The notes beneath the pieces were generated by a model. That model searched no databases. It saw only the letters and a program-made list of their open reading frames with translations, and was not told where the DNA came from. A stretch of 64,000 nt of DNA from an uncultured Flavobacteriaceae bacterium (GTDB lineage Bacteria > Bacteroidota > Bacteroidia > Flavobacteriales > Flavobacteriaceae): positions 248,001 through 312,000 of the forward strand of contig CANLWG010000006.1 in NCBI GenBank assembly GCA_947494715.1, read 5' to 3'. Positions 44,292-52,362 of the stretch are shown here, one piece after another (the first letter of the stretch is position 1; every line of letters starts with the position of its first letter). Made by a program: the position numbers and the translations under genes.

Positions 44292-45221
44292 TTAGTATCC
44301 CCGTTCCTTGGAGACCAAGTTCAAAAGGGGCTCCCCTGCTTGAAGTCTTCTGTAGTTTTCCAAAATTTGGGGTACTACGGATCGTGTGTCGGATACACTG
44401 GCATAATGTGGGGTCATATGTATTTTGGGATGCGCCCAAAAAGGATGGGATACAGGCAAAGGTTCTTGATGGTACACGTCCAATCCGGCACCGGACAAAT
44501 GTCCGTTATCCAACATTTCCAGCAAATCTTCATCCACCAAATGTCCACCTCTTGCTACATTAATTACGAATGCACCCTTGGGAAGTTGTTGGAAAAGGGC
44601 TTTATTTAAAGTACCGGCGGTGTTCTCAGTTAGTGGTAGAAGGCATACCAGAACTTGTGTTGTGCTCAAAAAATCCGATAATTCAAGCTGCCCAACAAAC
44701 GATTTAACCGTTTCGATGTTTTTTAGGGAATTGGACCAGCCTTGAACCGGAAAGCCAAAATGAAGCAGATCCTTTGCCAGGACAACACCTAAAGCACCCA
44801 TTCCCAATATACCTATGGTGTAGTCTCCCATGCGTTTGTAAGGTAACGGTTTCCATATCCGATTTGACTGATCTACCTTGTAGGTATACAAATTCTTTAA
44901 ATAGGCCAAAATAACGCCGACAACATGCTCGGACATATCTTTTGCAAGTACTTGATCCACTACCCGGGTTATGGGCAAGTATAACGGTGCTTCTTTGTCC
45001 TTGAAGATGAAATCCACTCCTGCACCGGATCCGGAAATACATTTCAAATTTGGATATGCACCCAATGTCCCCGGTGGATGTTTCCAGACCAAGGCCATAT
45101 GAATTGCTTCTTTGGGGTGTTCTTCCAAATAGCTGTAAATTGGAATGTTTGGGGAAGCAGCGGATAATGCCTCCTTCCATTCGGGAATTTTTCCGTCCTG
45201 TCGTATAATTACAATAGCCAT
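44292..45221 (-). CDS. GhrA-type glyoxylate/hydroxypyruvate reductase
   Basis: A 309-residue D-2-hydroxyacid dehydrogenase from ATG 45221. The NAD(P) site is IGILGMGALGVVLAKDLLHFGFPVQGWSNS, followed by VCLLPLTENTAGTLNKALFQQLPKGAFVINVARGGHLVDEDLLEML, DVYHQEPLPVSHPFWAHPKIHMTPHYAS. The short N-terminal lobe with GSGAGVDFIF and the W-rich HPFWAHP segment are typical of the GhrA branch, which reduces glyoxylate and hydroxypyruvate. Its start overlaps the DUF6155 stop by one base (TAATG). Confidence 0.88.
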   Translation of the reverse strand: MAIVIIRQDGKIPEWKEALSAASPNIPIYSYLEEHPKEAIHMALVWKHPPGTLGAYPNLKCISGSGAGVDFIFKDKEAPLYLPITRVVDQVLAKDMSEHVVGVILAYLKNLYTYKVDQSNRIWKPLPYKRMGDYTIGILGMGALGVVLAKDLLHFGFPVQGWSNSLKNIETVKSFVGQLELSDFLSTTQVLVCLLPLTENTAGTLNKALFQQLPKGAFVINVARGGHLVDEDLLEMLDNGHLSGAGLDVYHQEPLPVSHPFWAHPKIHMTPHYASVSDTRSVVPQILENYRRLQAGEPLLNLVSKERGY

Positions 45222-45733
45222 TAGTATTCCAATATATCCAACGCTCGTGAAAAATCCTCGGCATAGGGCCAATGGTTATCCTGAACGGCTTGGTAAATTT
45301 TCAATATTCTTTCTTTAAAATCCTCTATCGCCCCATTCAGTACCAAAAAGTGGATGACTTCCTTGAACGAATTCAACATACTCTTATAAAATGCATCCGG
45401 GACATTTCTTTCCAATTCAAAAGCTTGGGCCACCTCCAAATTATACAACATTACATCCGCAATAAGATGTGGCTCCACCCCTAGTTTTATAAAATGTTTG
45501 ATGAACTTTTGAGCAACGGACCTACGTGCTTTGGGTCGTTTTCGTCTTACCGGGAAATATTCGTTGGAGATTTTGGCCTTGGCTTCCTGTATGAGCTTTT
45601 CCTCTTTGGGATCGAACACAAAATCATAGTATTCCTTAACCACTGGGAAACGCATATATAGATCCAGCAGCTGTTCTTCCAATTCCTTTTTAGGAAGGTT
45701 GGCTATGTATTTCACAAGGGCTCTTTTGCCCAT
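45221..45733 (-). CDS. DUF6155 family protein
   Basis: A 170-residue helical cytosolic protein from ATG 45733 (MGKRALVKYIANLPKKELEEQLLDLYMRF), chosen over an ATG seven codons upstream by family start position. It has a central basic patch (PVRRKRPKARRSVAQKFIKHFIKLG) and a C-terminal helical half. It matches the Bacteroidota family DUF6155, of unknown function. It is translationally coupled to the GhrA-like gene; a shared metabolic role cannot be deduced. Confidence 0.75.
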   Translation of the reverse strand: MGKRALVKYIANLPKKELEEQLLDLYMRFPVVKEYYDFVFDPKEEKLIQEAKAKISNEYFPVRRKRPKARRSVAQKFIKHFIKLGVEPHLIADVMLYNLEVAQAFELERNVPDAFYKSMLNSFKEVIHFLVLNGAIEDFKERILKIYQAVQDNHWPYAEDFSRALDILEY

Positions 45734-45841
45734 AAAATCGGGATTTGAGCTCAAAAATAGAAGAACTCGATAGATTTAGCTAAGAATCCCAAAACAAATC
45801 ATAAACTTGTCATAAATTCTGTATAAGAATTCTCTTATGTC

Positions 45842-45872
45842 TTTGGAAAAGACGCAATAAAAATGTATAATG
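45842..45872 (+). promoter_or_regulatory. Candidate promoter of the rpoD-type sigma gene
   Basis: TTTG (45842-45845), a 20-base spacer and TATAATG (45866-45872) sit 35 bases before the start codon. The -33 box matches Bacteroidota promoters and the -7 box is closer to a TATAAT element. Prediction by eye. Confidence 0.35.
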
Positions 45873-45907
45873 AGAACTTGTAGAACATCAAAATCCAAAA
45901 TACATAT

Positions 45908-46771
45908 ATGAGGCAGTTAAAGATTATCAAGCAGGTTACCAATAGAGAATCAAAATCATTGGACAAATATCTGCAGGATATCAGTAAAATTGATCTGATC
46001 AATGCAAATGAAGAAGTAGAATTAGCACAGCGTATCCGGGCCGGAGACCAAGCCGCATTGGAAAAATTGACCAATGCCAATTTACGATTTGTAGTTTCCG
46101 TGGCCAAACAATATCAAAATCAGGGGTTAAAGTTACCTGACCTCATAAACGAAGGTAATCTAGGCCTTGTAAAAGCGGCCAAGCGATTTGATGAAACCCG
46201 TGGTTTCAAGTTCATTTCCTACGCGGTTTGGTGGATTAGGCAATCTATTTTGCAGGCCTTGGCAGAGCAATCACGGGTTGTTAGGCTGCCGCTCAACAAA
46301 ATAGGTTCCATCAATAAAATCAAAAAGACATTTTCTTATTTGGAACAGGCCCATGAACGGCCACCATCTGCCGAAGAAATAGCTAAGGAATTGGAAATGA
46401 CGGTTACCGAGGTAAAGCAATCCATGAAGAATTCGGGCAGACATGTTTCCATGGATGCCCCGTTGCGGGAAGGAGAGGATTCCAATTTGTACGATGTATT
46501 GCGTTCCGGCGAATCTCCCAGGCCGGATAAAATTTTGATGCAACAGTCCTTGAATACGGAAATCAACCGGGCGTTGGATACGTTATCACCTAGGGAGGCC
46601 GATGTGGTAAAGTTGTATTATGGTATCGGAGATCAGCAGTCCATGACCTTGGCCGAAATAGGGCAAACCTTTGATCTTACCCGAGAAAGGGTGCGCCAAA
46701 TACGGGAAAAGGCCATTCGCAAGCTTCGGCACAATTCAAGAAGTAAGCTTCTGAAAGCTTATTTGGGATAA
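45908..46771 (+). CDS. rpoD: Primary RNA polymerase sigma factor, short Bacteroidota form
   Basis: A 287-residue group 1 sigma-70 factor without the long region 1.1 and non-conserved insert of proteobacterial RpoD, as normal for Bacteroidota. Region 1.2/2 ([97 protein letters not shown]), region 3, and region 4 ([19 protein letters not shown]) are intact. It directs transcription of housekeeping genes from TAnnTTTG-type promoters. Followed by a very strong terminator. Confidence 0.95.
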   Translation: MRQLKIIKQVTNRESKSLDKYLQDISKIDLINANEEVELAQRIRAGDQAALEKLTNANLRFVVSVAKQYQNQGLKLPDLINEGNLGLVKAAKRFDETRGFKFISYAVWWIRQSILQALAEQSRVVRLPLNKIGSINKIKKTFSYLEQAHERPPSAEEIAKELEMTVTEVKQSMKNSGRHVSMDAPLREGEDSNLYDVLRSGESPRPDKILMQQSLNTEINRALDTLSPREADVVKLYYGIGDQQSMTLAEIGQTFDLTRERVRQIREKAIRKLRHNSRSKLLKAYLG

Positions 46772-46794
46772 TATCAAAAATAGCTGTAAAGAAC

Positions 46795-46830
46795 AAACCC
46801 CATAGGTTTTAACCTATGGGGTTTTCTACA
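46795..46830. terminator. Strong bidirectional terminator between rpoD and micro-protein genes
   Basis: AAACCCCATAGGTT (46795-46808) and AACCTATGGGGTTT (46811-46824) form a perfect 14-base inverted repeat. TTTTCT-like tracts lie on the plus-strand side and a T-containing tract on the minus-strand side, so it can end both the rpoD transcript and the opposing small-ORF transcript. Confidence 0.9.
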
Positions 46831-46847
46831 ACTAATACACTAAACAC

Positions 46848-46949
46848 TTAAGAATAACTTAGTTTGTTGATATTAAAATCTACTAGAATTTCATTTAAAT
46901 CTTCAATAAAATTCAAATACGCTGCGTTGTCTGGATTTTGATTTGCCAT
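46848..46949 (-). CDS. Acidic micro-protein, paralogue 2 (33 aa)
   Basis: A 33-residue acidic protein starting MANQNPDNAAYLNFIEDLNEIL. It is homologous to the ORF at 46985-47083: both share YL-x-F-(I/L)-(E/Q)-(D/E)-LNEIL, then an N-L element and a final Y near the C-terminus. Spacing before the start codons is also similar (CCAAATCTT versus CCAAATCATC before ATG). Predicted to be one amphipathic helix. No signal peptide. It lies 24 bases inside the strong terminator at 46795-46824. Unrecognised; likely co-transcribed with its paralogue. Confidence 0.6.
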   Translation of the reverse strand: MANQNPDNAAYLNFIEDLNEILVDFNINKLSYS

Positions 46950-46984
46950 AAGATTTGGTTTTAAAAATGAACTATCCCGCTCTA

Positions 46985-47083
46985 CTACATGTAGTCTAGT
47001 TCGGTCAATTCATTTAAACTTAAAATTTCGTTCAACTCTTGTAGAAAGGTTAGGTACTCCTCTCCATATGTATCGTAAAGCAT
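46985..47083 (-). CDS. Acidic micro-protein, paralogue 1 (32 aa)
   Basis: A 32-residue acidic protein starting MLYDTYGEEYLTFLQELNEIL and ending in ELDYM, a paralogue of 46848-46949. The frame is open upstream for about 20 codons but has no ATG there, so the ATG at 47083 is the likely start. A good promoter-like sequence (47150-47180) would give a leader of about 60 bases. The conserved acidic, leucine-patterned helix suggests binding to a basic or hydrophobic partner surface. No known family. Confidence 0.6.
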   Translation of the reverse strand: MLYDTYGEEYLTFLQELNEILSLNELTELDYM

Positions 47084-47149
47084 GATGATTTGGGTTAAGT
47101 TTTTCCGATCGCTACCGGCTTCGATTTGGGTTTTTTTCGTTTTATGATA

Positions 47150-47180
47150 TAAACATACTATTAACGCATTTTAAAATCAA
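47150..47180 (-). promoter_or_regulatory. Candidate promoter of the acidic micro-protein pair
   Basis: On the minus strand TTG (complement of 47178-47180), a 20-base spacer and TATGTTTA (complement of 47150-47157) match the Bacteroidota TTG-N19/20-TAnnTTTG promoter with one mismatch. It lies between the YaiO gene end and the first micro-ORF, giving the pair a transcript independent of the operon upstream. Confidence 0.5.
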
Positions 47181-47305
47181 TTAATTGTGGTGTAAACTCA
47201 AATTTTCGTTGTATAACTTGTTAAACCCAGGGATACGGTGTTTTCCGGGTTTTTTGAACGATGTCGTTCATCGGAATAATTTGTATTTCATCGATACCTA
47301 TTTTC

Positions 47306-48541
47306 TTAAAACTTAACCTGATAGGTAATCCCTGCAGATACCGCCCAAAAAAATCGTCCGGTTTCAAAGATCAATTCTTGCCGGCCCAACCCAAGATTGG
47401 CCCTGTAGAGGTTAGGGTTTTTCTTTCCTGAAAATTGATACTCCAACATAGCCTGCTGTGATTCAATATATAATACCGTTTCCGCCAAGAGTTCATCCCC
47501 GTCCTGTAATTGCCTTAATTCCGGGGAATAGCCCATTCCGATATTGATTCCTAGATAGTTTGACCCATCCTTGAAATATCTTCTGGCCAGAAGGTTGCCG
47601 GAAAACCCCATACCCTTATTTATATTAGGCAAAAAATAGGGTCTAATAGAAAAATAATAGTTGCCTTGGTAAATAGCCGCACTAGCTGTAATGATATTGG
47701 CCTTTAGATTATCGAAATCCAAGTAACGCATCCCAAGGGAAATCTCCATGTTCTTTGGCCAATTTACAAACACCTCGGCCCCTACCCTATGATTGGGAAA
47801 AATGGTAGATTTTGAAATCCCATAGTTTAGGTATCCGTAAAATCTTTTTGAAAACTTGGGATAAAAGTCGACCTCATATTGAAGTCCCTGGATTTCAAAA
47901 CGGTTACCATAGTTTAAACGCGGAATTATTTTTCCCGCCTTCGTTTCCCTTTGGTATTCCAAACTGGTATACATCATTGGCTCGTACGCAATATCGAAAA
48001 TCTCAAATGCGTTGGAAATTCCAATACTATTGTTCAGGTTTTCTTTCTCCGAAGTCTCCACCAGGGTTTCCGTTTTCTTTGATTCTATATGGGTCCCAGA
48101 TTTCGACAGGCCTTTTAAGGCTTGCTCCCGTAATGATTTCAAGTCAGAATCCTCCAGAAGATGGGTCAGGGCTTTGTTCGCCAACCCTAAGGCTATATAA
48201 TATTCCTGGGCATATAGTTCATTTTTTATGGCCGCTACCCATACTTCCTTATTCTTAGGCTCTACGGACATAATCTTGTTGAACTCCTTCCGGGCCTCGT
48301 TATATTTTTTGTCCCAACTGTACGTTTTAGCCAGAAGATTTCTCACGTCCACATAGTCCGGATACTTGGTAAGAATACTTCTCAAAGTGTCTCGAGCCAC
48401 CGGTCTGTTGCCCTCAAATGCCAAATCCCTTGCCGCAAAAAAGGAGGTATCCGGATTACCGTTGTAGGCTAGGTCCTGGCCGCAACATGCCAAACCATAG
48501 AGGCAAATGAGAACAAAAGATATGTCTTTGAAATTCTTCAA
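47306..48541 (-). CDS. YaiO-family outer-membrane beta-barrel protein with N-terminal TPRs
   Basis: A 411-residue exported protein (signal near residues 1-21; LACC could be a lipobox). Residues about 30-140 are TPR-like repeats (VARDTLRSILTKYPDYVDVRNLLAKTYSWDKKYNEARKEFNKIMSVEPKNKEVWVAAI). From about 175 amphipathic strands build a YaiO-type barrel (SLEYQRETKAGKIIPRLNYGNRFEIQGLQYEVDFYPKFSKRFYGYLNYG, ending AVSAGITYQVKF). TPR plus barrel is the layout of polysaccharide exporters such as PgaA and NfrA. Its start overlaps the sulfatase stop by 4 bases. Last gene of the six-gene operon; likely the outer-membrane exit. Confidence 0.85.
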   Translation of the reverse strand: MKNFKDISFVLICLYGLACCGQDLAYNGNPDTSFFAARDLAFEGNRPVARDTLRSILTKYPDYVDVRNLLAKTYSWDKKYNEARKEFNKIMSVEPKNKEVWVAAIKNELYAQEYYIALGLANKALTHLLEDSDLKSLREQALKGLSKSGTHIESKKTETLVETSEKENLNNSIGISNAFEIFDIAYEPMMYTSLEYQRETKAGKIIPRLNYGNRFEIQGLQYEVDFYPKFSKRFYGYLNYGISKSTIFPNHRVGAEVFVNWPKNMEISLGMRYLDFDNLKANIITASAAIYQGNYYFSIRPYFLPNINKGMGFSGNLLARRYFKDGSNYLGINIGMGYSPELRQLQDGDELLAETVLYIESQQAMLEYQFSGKKNPNLYRANLGLGRQELIFETGRFFWAVSAGITYQVKF

Positions 48542-50925
48542 TTTTCCGTAAATGTTGTTTCTGCCATGATGTTTTGATCCAAGCTGAGATTCTTGGTTTC
48601 TTTTTCGGATTTCAACTTTTTCTTGGCGCGCAAGATTTTGTTCTCAACTTCCTTGGAAGTAATACCATTTTGTTTTACCCTTTTGGATAAATCCATTGCC
48701 CTTCCATGCTGGTCCGACCAAAAAAAAGTGTCCAATAGTGCGGCATACCCGTCGGCATACGTTGGGTATTTACGTATGGCTTCCTCCAAAACTGTTATGG
48801 ATCGGGCGTACTCCTTTTGCCAAGCATAAATTCTACCCATTAAAATTTCCGTATCCGCATGACGCGGTATTTCATTTAAAATATATCTGCATAACAACAG
48901 CGCCCTTCCCCATTCTTGGCCATGGGCTAAATTGCGTGCCGTTTCGTAGGCCCTATCAAAGTCATTGCCGTTGAAGACACTCTGTATCCAGACCATATCC
49001 TGTTTACTGAAATCTGCCTTTACAGCCGCAAAAATGGCTCTATCTTCCGGTATAATCCGATTAACCTCGGTTACATATTTGTTTACTGATTTAAAGTATC
49101 CGAAGTTGTCCTTAACTTGTTTTTCCACCATATCATCGTCCAACTCCTTTAAGCTCAAGTTTTCATCCATTTCGTAAATGGAATTATCGGTCAAATAATA
49201 GGGCCCCTTGATAAAATCCTGGATATTATTCTTACTTCTGAAAAGTGGAACCTGCTTTGCTACATCAAAAGTCTCAGGACTCAAGAGGCTTTCTCCTAGC
49301 CAAGCCACCTGTTGTGGTATTTTAAGCTTATACTCATTATCTAAAAGGGAAACCAGGGAAGGCATTATATCCACATGGGAAGCCAAAGACCTGATTCTTT
49401 TGGGGGAGTTGATTAAGGGACTGAAAACCACTAGAGGCACCCTGTATCTGCTCAACTCATCCTTTTGAGGTAGGTCAGTAAGGTTATGGGTTCCTGTAAT
49501 GATAAAAATTGTGTTCGTATAATCGGGCCTTTTCCTATAGTCGGTGATAAAAGCCTGTATGGCTTCATCCGTATAGATGAGACTGGCAAAAACCTCCTTA
49601 TGGTTTCTTACCAATTTGCGCCGTCGGTTCTCCAGGGATGATTCTTTCAATATATGGTTAACCCTAACCTCATAATATTCCCGATTTGGAACAAGGTATG
49701 GTGATTTGGAACTTAATGTGAGAAACACATCCATTCTTGGGCCACTAAAGGGTTCCTGTAAGGATACTCCTCTCTTAAAAAGATCCTTGTCCGGGTACCC
49801 AAGGGAAATTCCCGCAGCATCTTCATCCTGTAGTGTATATTCATCCCCAAAATTGTTTTTGTCAAGTATTCGATCCACGCGTTCTTCGTCCAAAAATCGA
49901 TCAAAGTGGTTCAAGGCGCTATTTCCCCCAAAATTGAAAGAGGTGGTATATCCATTATTTTTAAGAACTCCAAAGAGCGTATGCCTATTGATGAAACCCT
50001 CTTCGTTGGTAAACCCGGTATCGCCAAATGGTAAGGAGCCGATTATAGAGGGAAGGGCCGCAGCACTTTCTCCTGTGTTGCTCACGAAATTCTCCCAGAC
50101 CAAAGCATTGTTTTGTATTGAATTCAGAAAAGGGGTAAATTCTGGGTAAAGGGGATTTTGGCCAACAAAATCCGACCCGAGGCCATCTACGATTAGAAAT
50201 ACGATGTGTGGTTTCTCTTTCTTAAAATCGAAATAAGGGCCCAAGTCATCTTTTTGAATATAGGATTCCAAAAGAGGATAATCCTTTGTGCCCTCATAAG
50301 TATTGAAATCGAAAGCATTTTTAGCCAAACTAACAATCAAGTGTTGGGCCTTATTTTCATTTATAGGTTTTTTGTCGGAATTGAGCGTAGCCAAAAAAAT
50401 GCTAAAAAGAATAATAGTAAAGGGATACATTCTGCTAATGGGTCTGTACACGGATACAAAACGTTTGCACAAATAGTAAAACAAGGCCGCTACCAAGGGA
50501 AGTGTCAGCAGCATGGGAAAAAGTGAAAAGCCGGAACTATTCGATTTCAAGGTAGAGACAATTCCAAATCCCAGAATTTCATAGTTCTGGACATAGTATT
50601 CGATAAGAAATCCTTCCAATATCAGAAAGGCCAGGAAAACAATTCGAGTGGTCTTAAGTCCCAAACCGGATTTTCTTCGTTCCAAAAAATTGAATAGGAA
50701 TGCGGAGAATAATGCCAATACCGCTGAAAAGCCAATATGATGCATTGCAAGCAAAAAAAGGCTCTTGTTAAGAAAACCATCCAATGCTCCGGAGAAGTAT
50801 AGTCGTATGTTCTGGTATAGGGCCCATACTACCAAACAACCAAAAAAACCGAAGACCAAAGGAATGAAATCCTTGAGTGTCTTCCCATTTTCCGAAATAG
50901 TCGATATGTTTGAATTGTCCTGCAT
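48538..50925 (-). CDS. LTA-synthase-like sulfatase-family membrane protein with C-terminal TPRs
   Basis: A 795-residue protein. Five transmembrane segments (about 20-42, 56-80, 93-112, 134-152, 168-182) precede an alkaline-phosphatase-superfamily domain: metal site PHIVFLIVDGLGSDF (Asp247), nucleophile region NTGESAAALPS (Thr284), and TIFIITGTHNLTDL later. This topology is that of lipoteichoic acid synthase and phosphoethanolamine/phosphoglycerol transferases. The last 150 residues carry TPR-like helices (GRALLLCRYILNEIPRHADTEILMGRIYAWQKEYARSITVLEEAIRKYPTYADGYAALLDTFF). It probably adds a phospho-substituent to, or trims, the polymer made by the GT2 synthase. TPR tails here and in the YaiO protein could meet in the periplasm. 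Confidence 0.85.
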   Translation of the reverse strand: MQDNSNISTISENGKTLKDFIPLVFGFFGCLVVWALYQNIRLYFSGALDGFLNKSLFLLAMHHIGFSAVLALFSAFLFNFLERRKSGLGLKTTRIVFLAFLILEGFLIEYYVQNYEILGFGIVSTLKSNSSGFSLFPMLLTLPLVAALFYYLCKRFVSVYRPISRMYPFTIILFSIFLATLNSDKKPINENKAQHLIVSLAKNAFDFNTYEGTKDYPLLESYIQKDDLGPYFDFKKEKPHIVFLIVDGLGSDFVGQNPLYPEFTPFLNSIQNNALVWENFVSNTGESAAALPSIIGSLPFGDTGFTNEEGFINRHTLFGVLKNNGYTTSFNFGGNSALNHFDRFLDEERVDRILDKNNFGDEYTLQDEDAAGISLGYPDKDLFKRGVSLQEPFSGPRMDVFLTLSSKSPYLVPNREYYEVRVNHILKESSLENRRRKLVRNHKEVFASLIYTDEAIQAFITDYRKRPDYTNTIFIITGTHNLTDLPQKDELSRYRVPLVVFSPLINSPKRIRSLASHVDIMPSLVSLLDNEYKLKIPQQVAWLGESLLSPETFDVAKQVPLFRSKNNIQDFIKGPYYLTDNSIYEMDENLSLKELDDDMVEKQVKDNFGYFKSVNKYVTEVNRIIPEDRAIFAAVKADFSKQDMVWIQSVFNGNDFDRAYETARNLAHGQEWGRALLLCRYILNEIPRHADTEILMGRIYAWQKEYARSITVLEEAIRKYPTYADGYAALLDTFFWSDQHGRAMDLSKRVKQNGITSKEVENKILRAKKKLKSEKETKNLSLDQNIMAETTFTEN

Positions 50926-50926
50926 T

Positions 50927-52357
50927 TTAAGAGGCTTTTGCGAATCCTTTGCGGACTTGGGAACCCCAACCCGATTTTACCTTGAACAATTTCTTATAGT
51001 TGCCCCGTATGGCGGACCAGACCACTATGGGGTGAAAAACAAAGGGCTCTATTAGGGCACAAAACATTAACGTTAAAATATCCTTCGTCTTTTTATATTC
51101 GTTGTAGGAGTAGACATCCCACAAAATGGCATAAAAGGAAAACATAATGGAAAACATATATACTGCAGCCGTTATGGCTAGAAAGAACTCCCAGTTGAGA
51201 ATGCCCAAATAATAGAATAAAATGATGGAGAAAAAACCAAAAAACTCCAAAATGGGGGCGAGCCATTCATAAAAGAACCAATACGGATAGCTCAACATAC
51301 CCAACCGGCCAAATTTGGGGTTGAAGAACATATCCTTATGCTTATACAAGGTTTCCAAGTTGCCCCTGGCCCAACGGTCCCGTTGGTTGATCAATATTTT
51401 GGTATCCTCCGGCACCTCGGTCCAACACAAAGGATCGGGTATATACTCTACTGTGTAGGGTTGTTTGCGTTCGTGCATATAGCGCCGCATTTTAAACACT
51501 ATTTCCATATCCTCCCCAACGGTATTGGTATCATACCCTCCGACGGCCAAGGCAATTTCCCTATCAAAAAATCCGAAAGCCCCGGAAATAATGAGCAGAC
51601 TATCTATACGGCCCCACGCCATCCGCCCCAAAATAAAGGAACGGGTATATTCCAACAATTGGAACTTGGCCAACCAGTTTTTTGGTAACCGTATTTCCTC
51701 CAATTGACCGCCTTGGATAATGCAGGAATTCGCAATACGGATGACACCGCCAACAGCTATCACCCGCTTTTGTGAGCGTTGGTAGAAGGATTTTACTACG
51801 TGTAAAAGTGCATCCGGTAACAATAGGCAATCCACATCTATGCAACCCACATATTTATTGCTTGAAAGTGCCATACCCGTATTTAACGCATCGGACTTGC
51901 CGCCATTTTCCTTATCTATTACCGTAAGTTTGGAAAAAGAGCGTTGCTTGGATTTATAAATCCCTCGAATAGGCTTAGAACGCCAATTGGGATCTATTTC
52001 CTGTTCTATCTTTTCGAGGTCATAGGCCGCTATCATTTTCTCCAAGGTATCATCCTTGCTACCGTCATTAACCACCATCACCTCATAATTTACATAGCGT
52101 AAGGACAAGAGGGAGCGGATATTTTCCACGATGGTCATGCCCTCATTGTATGCAGGTGCAATAATGGTTATACTTGGGGCCAAGGGAGATGCCATAATCT
52201 TGGAAATGTCACCAAAACTATTTTTGTTTCTATAATGAATGGAATTCCTTGTAGATAAGTACCCCATTGCGGTGAACATGGAGAACAATACTACCGTAAA
52301 CGTTAGAAAGACAATGTTTATGTATTCAAGGATTATATGTAGTAGCCCACTATCCAT
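50927..52357 (-). CDS. Processive family 2 glycosyltransferase (polysaccharide synthase)
   Basis: A 476-residue membrane glycosyltransferase. One N-terminal TM (about 8-34), a GT2 catalytic domain (SITIIAPAYNEGMTIVENIRSLLSLRYVNYEVMVVNDGSKDD; Asp98; DVD at 174-176; GED at 281-283; QRDRW at 325-329) and three C-terminal TMs (about 355-380, 385-410, 430-450). The D, DxD, D, QxxRW set is that of processive synthases such as PgaC, HasA and cellulose synthase, so a beta-linked homopolymer or simple repeat is likely. It starts 5 bases after the HEAT gene and ends 1 base before the sulfatase gene, placing it at the core of the operon. Confidence 0.9.
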   Translation of the reverse strand: MDSGLLHIILEYINIVFLTFTVVLFSMFTAMGYLSTRNSIHYRNKNSFGDISKIMASPLAPSITIIAPAYNEGMTIVENIRSLLSLRYVNYEVMVVNDGSKDDTLEKMIAAYDLEKIEQEIDPNWRSKPIRGIYKSKQRSFSKLTVIDKENGGKSDALNTGMALSSNKYVGCIDVDCLLLPDALLHVVKSFYQRSQKRVIAVGGVIRIANSCIIQGGQLEEIRLPKNWLAKFQLLEYTRSFILGRMAWGRIDSLLIISGAFGFFDREIALAVGGYDTNTVGEDMEIVFKMRRYMHERKQPYTVEYIPDPLCWTEVPEDTKILINQRDRWARGNLETLYKHKDMFFNPKFGRLGMLSYPYWFFYEWLAPILEFFGFFSIILFYYLGILNWEFFLAITAAVYMFSIMFSFYAILWDVYSYNEYKKTKDILTLMFCALIEPFVFHPIVVWSAIRGNYKKLFKVKSGWGSQVRKGFAKAS

Positions 52358-52362
52358 TCAAT

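Noticed and set aside
34032-45221. Two 2-hydroxyacid dehydrogenases considered as a duplicated pair
   Set aside because: They belong to different subfamilies (GRHPR-like and GhrA-like) and are about 10 kb apart; no sign of recent duplication.
47255-47270. Perfect 7-base inverted repeat TGAACGATGTCGTTCA after the YaiO gene, considered as operon terminator
   Set aside because: On the minus strand it is followed by A residues, not T residues, so it does not fit an intrinsic terminator; could be a 3-prime end processing site.
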